Of a stretch of 11,859 bases of DNA, positions 9,001-11,859 are shown one piece after another (position 1 is the stretch's first letter; each line of letters starts with the position of its first letter). The notes beneath the pieces are model-generated. The model ran no database searches. It worked only from the letters and a program-made list of their open reading frames with translations, and was not told the origin of the DNA. The DNA is from an uncultured Bacteroides sp. (GTDB lineage: Bacteria; Bacteroidota; Bacteroidia; Bacteroidales; Bacteroidaceae), in the NCBI GenBank assembly GCA_900557355.1, contig USSR01000150.1, positions 1-11,859 on the forward strand, given 5' to 3'. Position numbers and translations under genes: made by a program.

Positions 9001-9169
9001 GAGATGGATTTCCCTTTACACTGACTGTAGCACCGATTAGTGGTTCATTATTAGAATCCAACACTGTTCCTTTCACATTCGAGGCTTGTTGCGCCCGAAT
9101 ACATAATACGGAAAACAGACATAATAATAAGGTTGTGAACCTTATACTCCATGTTAATTGTTTTTTCAT
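6050..9169 (-). CDS. susC: SusC-like TonB-dependent outer-membrane transporter
   Basis: A 1039-residue TonB-linked receptor of normal SusC size. Residues 1-26 are a signal peptide (cleavage near IRA/QQ). Residues about 31-103 are the carboxypeptidase-regulatory-like extension (GTVLDSNNEPLIGATVSVKG, then TDIDGNFNL and YVGYLTQEI). The TonB box is LDEVVVVGYG (109-118). The plug follows to about 240, with LTGKISGL, LYVRGLNSF, VIVDGV and ISILKDAAASIYGVQGANGVILITTK. The rest is the 22-strand barrel, ending NVTF with a terminal Phe as expected for barrel-assembly recognition. With SusD it imports oligosaccharides, powered by TonB-ExbBD. It is followed 18 bases later by susD and preceded by a 42-base gap after the secreted GHL10-like gene. 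There is no STN domain, so it probably does not itself drive an anti-sigma pathway. Confidence 0.97.
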   Translation of the reverse strand: MKKQLTWSIRFTTLLLCLFSVLCIRAQQASNVKGTVLDSNNEPLIGATVSVKGNPSHGSITDIDGNFNLQVQNSQGTLVVSYVGYLTQEIPLQGRLNLVIKMKEDAQTLDEVVVVGYGSQKRGHLTSAVSSINAKELMKAPMQNVSNLLTGKISGLTSIQASGKPGDDGTTLYVRGLNSFSNNGPMVIVDGVARPMDYVNPNDIASISILKDAAASIYGVQGANGVILITTKNGGEGPAKISYDGSVTITQNTAMPEFLNARDYMYWHNKAREMDNLTPLWTADIQNKVLSNDPNSIWGETDWLDMIFRTGFTQQHNISASGGTEKTRYYASLGYMDQEGTLKNTSFTRYNARVNLDVEVAKNLRFSTNISGYRSSRDWPGTAIANQGEFDPIRQAINTIPIIKSEFNGMPTAWTGSSYYVNGYAALTKSGYKKQTRWTLDSNYKLEYDFSGLTDILKGLKVSIFGAYNYRNTIDSNFDRYYELYSINDTFDEKVVGASGFSKDNSYTKAASFGDTWLLRPQIDYSLDFKKHHVNTLLFYEAQKVYSDTMTGKKTGYFSDDPVDLSLGTILPENPITGSHSYTAQASWAGRFSYAYDQKYLAEFAFRYDGSYVFAPENRWGFFPSASIGWVVSQEKFFQEALPFVNYFKIRASYGQSGNDNVTAYLYNSNFAIANNSMVLGDAPISQFYTKNKYIYRDLTWATTHSFNLGFEFDLWHQKLGVELDLFYKLTEDILESKSGSYPTSLGEYYPSYQNSGKVDNRGLELTVKHINQINRDWGYRLEGIFSYARNRVLKKAVTDNYPNYRAILGQPMNTRFGYQALGLFQTEEELDNYPAAPTGTKKLGDLKYLDVNGDGIINPEYDYVKTGYGQIPEINFSLNMEVTYKNFYATMLWQGVTHCDYELSGVYDSGTTAATSYTSPFGGKGNSAYYLIEGAWTPENTNAKYPRLTTIANGNNAARSTWWVVDGQYLRLKNFNIGYNVPERVLRKTPFSRINIYLAGTNLLTLSHFKYVDPESPSVSNGYYPQQKTYSLGLNVTF
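9127..9145. repeat. 8-base inverted repeat with 3-base loop in the susC signal-peptide codons
   Basis: The arms ATAAGGTT (9127-9134) and AACCTTAT (9138-9145) are exact reverse complements around GTG. In the mRNA this hairpin would lie about 25-43 bases after the A of the susC ATG, close enough to affect early elongation or initiation. It encodes part of the signal peptide (around IRFTTL). Regulatory meaning is unproven. Confidence 0.5.
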
Positions 9170-9211
9170 ATAAATATTAGTATTAATAAAACAAAAAGTG
9201 ATTATTCTTCT

Positions 9212-10456
9212 TTATTTTTGTACTTCAGCATATTTGATACCTGTCTTTATTCCATCCCACAAATTCATCTCAATAACTTGTACAATATCAAACACCATCA
9301 ATCCTTCAGATTTTGTTAAACACACTTTTACAGCATCTGCTATGTTAGTTTGATGATTTAGAGCATAGATGGTACCCAATACCTTACAGTCTCCATTAAT
9401 TATTTTTTTTGCACGCTCTATACCAAATTCGATAGATTCAGGATCATCCATTCCATAGATTTTTTCTAGATATGTTCCGCATAGAAAAGTATCTAAATAA
9501 GGTGCAAATCCTGTTTCATTATAGGCTTTTGATCCCCATGCATAATTGAGAGAAAAATCAGATTTGGGACTAGCCCAATTTTGACCTTGTCCATAAATTG
9601 CATGAATCCATGAAGCAGCCCAATATTCCAATTTTACATTTTTATTTATACTATGAATATTTTCACGGACCTCTTTTACAAAACTGGAAATTACATTAGC
9701 ACGGAAAGCCCACCATTCTTTAAAATAAATTCCCGGTCTTTTGCTCCCATCTGTATTCCAGCTAAATATATCTTCTGGAAAGTTCTTAATCTTTTTCCCT
9801 AAATAGTTCTCAAAAGCTTTACGAGTTTCATTAGAAAAATCACTATTATCAGCAGGATATCGGCAATAGTCTAGTGCGTATGCATCTATATCATAGTTCT
9901 TTACGATTTCGCGTATAATACTTAATGCAAAGTTACGAACATCTTTGCGAACAGGATTCAAAAAGGCTCCTACCTTTTGCTTATCATCTCTAATATCGAG
10001 CATTTTATTATTAGACATATACTCTAAACATGTTTTTCCGTTCCATCGTTTGTCTTCATAGACCAGCCCCTCACAGGTAGCGGGATGTCCAGCAGTAAAT
10101 ACAGCCGTAGAAACAGTGACTTTTAGCCCTAGACGATGAGCTTCGTCTATAAAATATTGTAAATAATCCCAATCACGTTCGATGACCTTATTATGGACTG
10201 TAGTAAGTGGAGGAAGTATTTTACTTTTATATAAAACTTCTCCATAAATGGGCTTTACATCTACTACAACCTGATTAAATCCCACGTCTTTTGCTTTTTC
10301 CAAATAGTATGAAATGGAATCTTTTGAACTAAAGCGTTCAAAATTGGCTTCAGCATCAAACCAAAGATATTTTGGCTTTTCCTTATTGATATTTCCAGCA
10401 AAAGAATATGTGGTAAATAATAGTAGAATGGATAAAATAAGATTTTTGTTAAGCAT
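9212..10456 (-). CDS. GHL10-like TIM-barrel putative glycoside hydrolase, secreted
   Basis: A 414-residue protein with a type I signal peptide (1-20, YSFA before GN) and no lipobox cysteine, so probably periplasmic. The domain (about 29-410) is clearly paralogous to the lipoprotein at 1030-2325: WFDAEANFERF, VVVDVKP (63-69), VYEDKRWNGKT, LDIRD, ALDYCRYP (194-201), GQNWAS, YNETGFA and KSEGLMVFDI all have counterparts there. The strand ending LDYCRYP resembles the 'D-x-x-R-Y/F-P' strand of GHL10/DigH-type barrels, making Asp196 a candidate active-site acid; Glu277 (LEYWA) and Glu331 are others. Bacterial GHL-type barrels with known activity include DigH (peptidoglycan glycans) and PgaB (PNAG), but similarity is too distant to transfer a substrate. 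The gene sits 15 bases after the epimerase gene and 42 before susC. Enzymatic role is probable, specificity unknown. Confidence 0.78.
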   Translation of the reverse strand: MLNKNLILSILLLFTTYSFAGNINKEKPKYLWFDAEANFERFSSKDSISYYLEKAKDVGFNQVVVDVKPIYGEVLYKSKILPPLTTVHNKVIERDWDYLQYFIDEAHRLGLKVTVSTAVFTAGHPATCEGLVYEDKRWNGKTCLEYMSNNKMLDIRDDKQKVGAFLNPVRKDVRNFALSIIREIVKNYDIDAYALDYCRYPADNSDFSNETRKAFENYLGKKIKNFPEDIFSWNTDGSKRPGIYFKEWWAFRANVISSFVKEVRENIHSINKNVKLEYWAASWIHAIYGQGQNWASPKSDFSLNYAWGSKAYNETGFAPYLDTFLCGTYLEKIYGMDDPESIEFGIERAKKIINGDCKVLGTIYALNHQTNIADAVKVCLTKSEGLMVFDIVQVIEMNLWDGIKTGIKYAEVQK

Positions 10457-10471
10457 ATTATTTATTAGTGT

Positions 10472-11641
10472 TTATAGTTTTATTTCTTCTAATGTTTTCC
10501 AGCACTGAAACAGTCCTCTTGGTACATGGAAACATCCTTTCCATTTTCCTCCTTTGAGTGGAAGCAAAACTTCTCCTCTGCGGTTCAGATAACCAAACCA
10601 TTCAGGATATTCGGGATCTTTGAAATGTGTCCATGTATAGTCATGTACTTTCTCAAACCATTCCAGGCATTTTTGATCTCCCGTTAACTGATAACCTTTT
10701 AATAGAGATATCAAAGTCTCAATATGCACCCACCAGAGTTTCTGATCCCACTCCAGTTGTTGAGGTGGACAACCGTTACGGTCCATGAAATAGTAGATAC
10801 CTCCATACTCCTTATCCCAGCCATAATTAAGCATTGTAAGGGTGGTATCTTTGGCTTTCTCTATCAATTCAGGACGGTTCAGGCGTTTGCCCAGATCCAT
10901 GATAAACCACATCGCTTCAATAGCATGTCCCGGAGTTATCTGACGACCTTCAAAGCAGTCAACCAGACTACCGTCTACATCTACATTTTCAACAATGATA
11001 CCTCCAAGTTCAGGACGGTAAAAAACTTCCATTACTTCATGGATACAAGTTTCCATTGTTTCTTTTAGATAACTTTCATCTAAAAGATGTTCTATTTCCA
11101 GAGCCAGGTTACAAAGGATCATCGGCAAGGCAAAGTTCTTCAAATTGCGAGTACCCGGATGAAGCTTGTTCCATTTGCCTTTCGGATTATCCACTTTAGA
11201 CAGGATGATATCGAAGGTTTTCCTGGCAATGTCTGCATATTCCTGATTGCCGGTGGCAAGACTTAGCTGACCGAAAGCCATGGTAGCAAATGTATATGAA
11301 AAGATATTGTACGGTTCTACCAATGGTCTACCCGAACGGTCAAGGGAAAAATACCAGTTATAATTGCCGTCATGTCCATATTTTTTTAGGAATTCGCCAC
11401 CCTGAATGGCGCAGTCCAACCATTCTTGGCGATTTTCCACTTTATTGTAAAGCATGGAGAACATCCATACCTCACGACTTTGCAGCCAAATAAACTTATC
11501 CGTATCGAATACTTTTCCTTCACGGTCCAGACAGGTGAAGTAACCACCAAACTCATGGTCTTGTGAATGTTCAAGCCAGAAAGGAAGGACGTTGTCCAGG
11601 AGCTCATCCTTGTACAGACTTGCCAGTTTTTTGAAATCCAT
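10472..11641 (-). CDS. N-acylglucosamine 2-epimerase (AGE/RenBP) family sugar epimerase
   Basis: Cytoplasmic (alpha/alpha)6-barrel enzyme that interconverts C2 epimers, typically GlcNAc and ManNAc. Starting at the ATG at 11641 it has 389 residues, the usual family length, and opens MDFKKLASLYKDELL. In that numbering the histidines fall in PGHAIEAMWF (His239), WWVHIETL (His306) and CFHVPRGL (His372). His239 and His372 are the numbers I recall for the catalytic pair of the Anabaena enzyme, which supports this start. A longer reading from 11728 adds 29 residues with no family resemblance that cover a base dyad, so I disfavour it. Bacteroides fragilis NanE belongs to this family, but no sialidase or lyase gene is visible here. 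Cellobiose or mannose epimerase activity remains possible. Base composition looks more GC-rich than the PUL genes downstream. Confidence 0.9.
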   Translation of the reverse strand: MDFKKLASLYKDELLDNVLPFWLEHSQDHEFGGYFTCLDREGKVFDTDKFIWLQSREVWMFSMLYNKVENRQEWLDCAIQGGEFLKKYGHDGNYNWYFSLDRSGRPLVEPYNIFSYTFATMAFGQLSLATGNQEYADIARKTFDIILSKVDNPKGKWNKLHPGTRNLKNFALPMILCNLALEIEHLLDESYLKETMETCIHEVMEVFYRPELGGIIVENVDVDGSLVDCFEGRQITPGHAIEAMWFIMDLGKRLNRPELIEKAKDTTLTMLNYGWDKEYGGIYYFMDRNGCPPQQLEWDQKLWWVHIETLISLLKGYQLTGDQKCLEWFEKVHDYTWTHFKDPEYPEWFGYLNRRGEVLLPLKGGKWKGCFHVPRGLFQCWKTLEEIKL

Positions 11642-11669
11642 AATCGTATTTCCATTATAGATTGGTATG

Positions 11670-11707
11670 GGTAATTCAGCAGTTAAAGAGATGTCTGCTG
11701 AATGACC
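11670..11707. promoter_or_regulatory. 13-base dyad ahead of the epimerase start: operator or mRNA hairpin
   Basis: Arm GGTAATTCAGCAG (11670-11682) and arm CTGCTGAATGACC (11695-11707) are reverse complements at 12 of 13 positions, the inner nine perfect, around a 12-base spacer. No T-tract follows on either strand, so it is not an ordinary terminator. It lies 29 bases upstream of the ATG at 11641, in what would be a 131-base gap after the permease gene. Two half-sites one or two helix turns apart fit a dimeric repressor site; a stem-loop in the transcript fits equally. Confidence 0.6.
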
Positions 11708-11772
11708 AATGTTATTCTTACTATCCATATTTATAAAATGTTAGTTTATTGTTATTAAGGTCTGTTTTATAT

Positions 11773-11859
11773 TTATTCCGAACGGGTCCAATATCTTTCA
11801 ATCTCTTCCAGCGACTTCCCTGTAGTCTCCGGCACGAGTTTCCAGACAATCAGCATATA
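11773..11859 (-). CDS. sugar-porter MFS transporter, C-terminal 28 residues only
   Basis: Only the 3' end is present: the frame is open from the right edge to a TAA at 11775-11773. The readable tail is YMLIVWKLVPETTGKS followed by LEEIERYWTRSE. The PETxGKSLEEIE segment at the end of the twelfth membrane helix is a signature of the sugar-porter branch of the major facilitator superfamily (XylE/GLUT type), an inner-membrane sugar symporter. As the gene upstream of the epimerase in the same direction, it most likely supplies the sugar that the epimerase acts on. The NanT of Bacteroides sialic-acid operons is also MFS, but this tail does not identify the substrate. Confidence 0.85.
   Translation of the reverse strand, partial: YMLIVWKLVPETTGKSLEEIERYWTRSE

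Noticed and set aside
9170..9211. Internal promoter ahead of susC
   Set aside because: The 42-base gap is AT-rich but I could not find the Bacteroides -7 element TAnnTTTG with a matching upstream TTTG, so no promoter is called.
10724..11068. Plus-strand reading frame of 114 codons opposite the epimerase gene
   Set aside because: It runs antisense to a well-conserved enzyme gene and its translation shows no domain, signal peptide or family pattern.
11386..11655. Minus-strand frame of 89 codons overlapping the start of the epimerase gene
   Set aside because: It is the same DNA read one frame off the epimerase; the conserved family sequence is in the other frame.
11642..11728. 29-residue N-terminal extension of the epimerase (start at 11728)
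   Set aside because: The extension has no resemblance to the family, makes the protein longer than usual, and covers a base dyad; the ATG at 11641 gives the usual length and the family histidine numbering. Kept only as an alternative.
10472..11859. Sialic-acid (nanLET-type) operon
   Set aside because: Only an epimerase of the NanE family and an MFS tail are present. There is no neuraminate lyase, sialidase or sialate esterase in the window, so the pathway is not supported.
1..11859. CRISPR arrays, tRNA/rRNA genes, insertion sequences, local PUL regulator
   Set aside because: No regularly spaced direct repeats, cloverleaf or rRNA sequence, transposase, or HTCS/ECF sigma/anti-sigma gene could be recognised on either strand.

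Overview
The window looks like a piece of a gut-type Bacteroidota chromosome, most likely Bacteroides or a close relative. The support is a SusC/SusD outer-membrane pair, several lipoprotein signal peptides followed by lysine or acidic residues, AT-rich DNA, and start codons that almost all lack a Shine-Dalgarno sequence. Every supported gene lies on the minus strand, so transcription runs from high to low coordinates. Gaps are 15-44 bases, except for about 131 bases ahead of the epimerase if its shorter start is right, and the last two genes overlap by 4 bases. The whole window is therefore probably one polysaccharide utilization locus (PUL) transcript, cut at both ends.

In transcription order it holds: the last 28 residues of a sugar-porter MFS permease (11773-11859); an N-acylglucosamine 2-epimerase family enzyme (10472-11641, or from 11728); a secreted GHL10-like TIM-barrel putative glycosidase (9212-10456); a SusC-like TonB-dependent transporter (6050-9169); a SusD-like lipoprotein (4316-6031); a small one-module lipoprotein (3846-4289); a DUF5018-type lipoprotein that is probably a surface glycan-binding protein (2343-3818); a second GHL10-like protein, this one a lipoprotein (1030-2325); and the first 344 residues of a GH97 glycosidase (1-1033). 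No intergenic stretch exceeds 300 bases and there is no RNA gene, mobile element or CRISPR array. No regulator (HTCS, ECF sigma/anti-sigma, NanR-like) is in view, so control must be encoded outside the window.

Proposed working model (inference): the SusD-like protein, the two small/DUF5018 lipoproteins and the lipoprotein GHL10-like enzyme capture and perhaps cut a glycan at the cell surface. SusC imports the fragments. The secreted GHL10-like enzyme and GH97 finish the depolymerisation in the periplasm. The MFS permease moves a released sugar into the cytoplasm, where the epimerase inverts C2 of an N-acyl-hexosamine or related sugar. GH97 implies an alpha-glucosidic or alpha-galactosidic linkage and the epimerase hints at ManNAc/GlcNAc, but the target glycan cannot be read from the sequence.

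The least-explained parts are the pair of diverged GHL10-like paralogues split between surface and periplasm, the one-module lipoprotein beside SusD, a near-perfect 13-base dyad just ahead of the probable epimerase start, and a full-consensus AGGAGG before susD in a lineage that normally does not use one.
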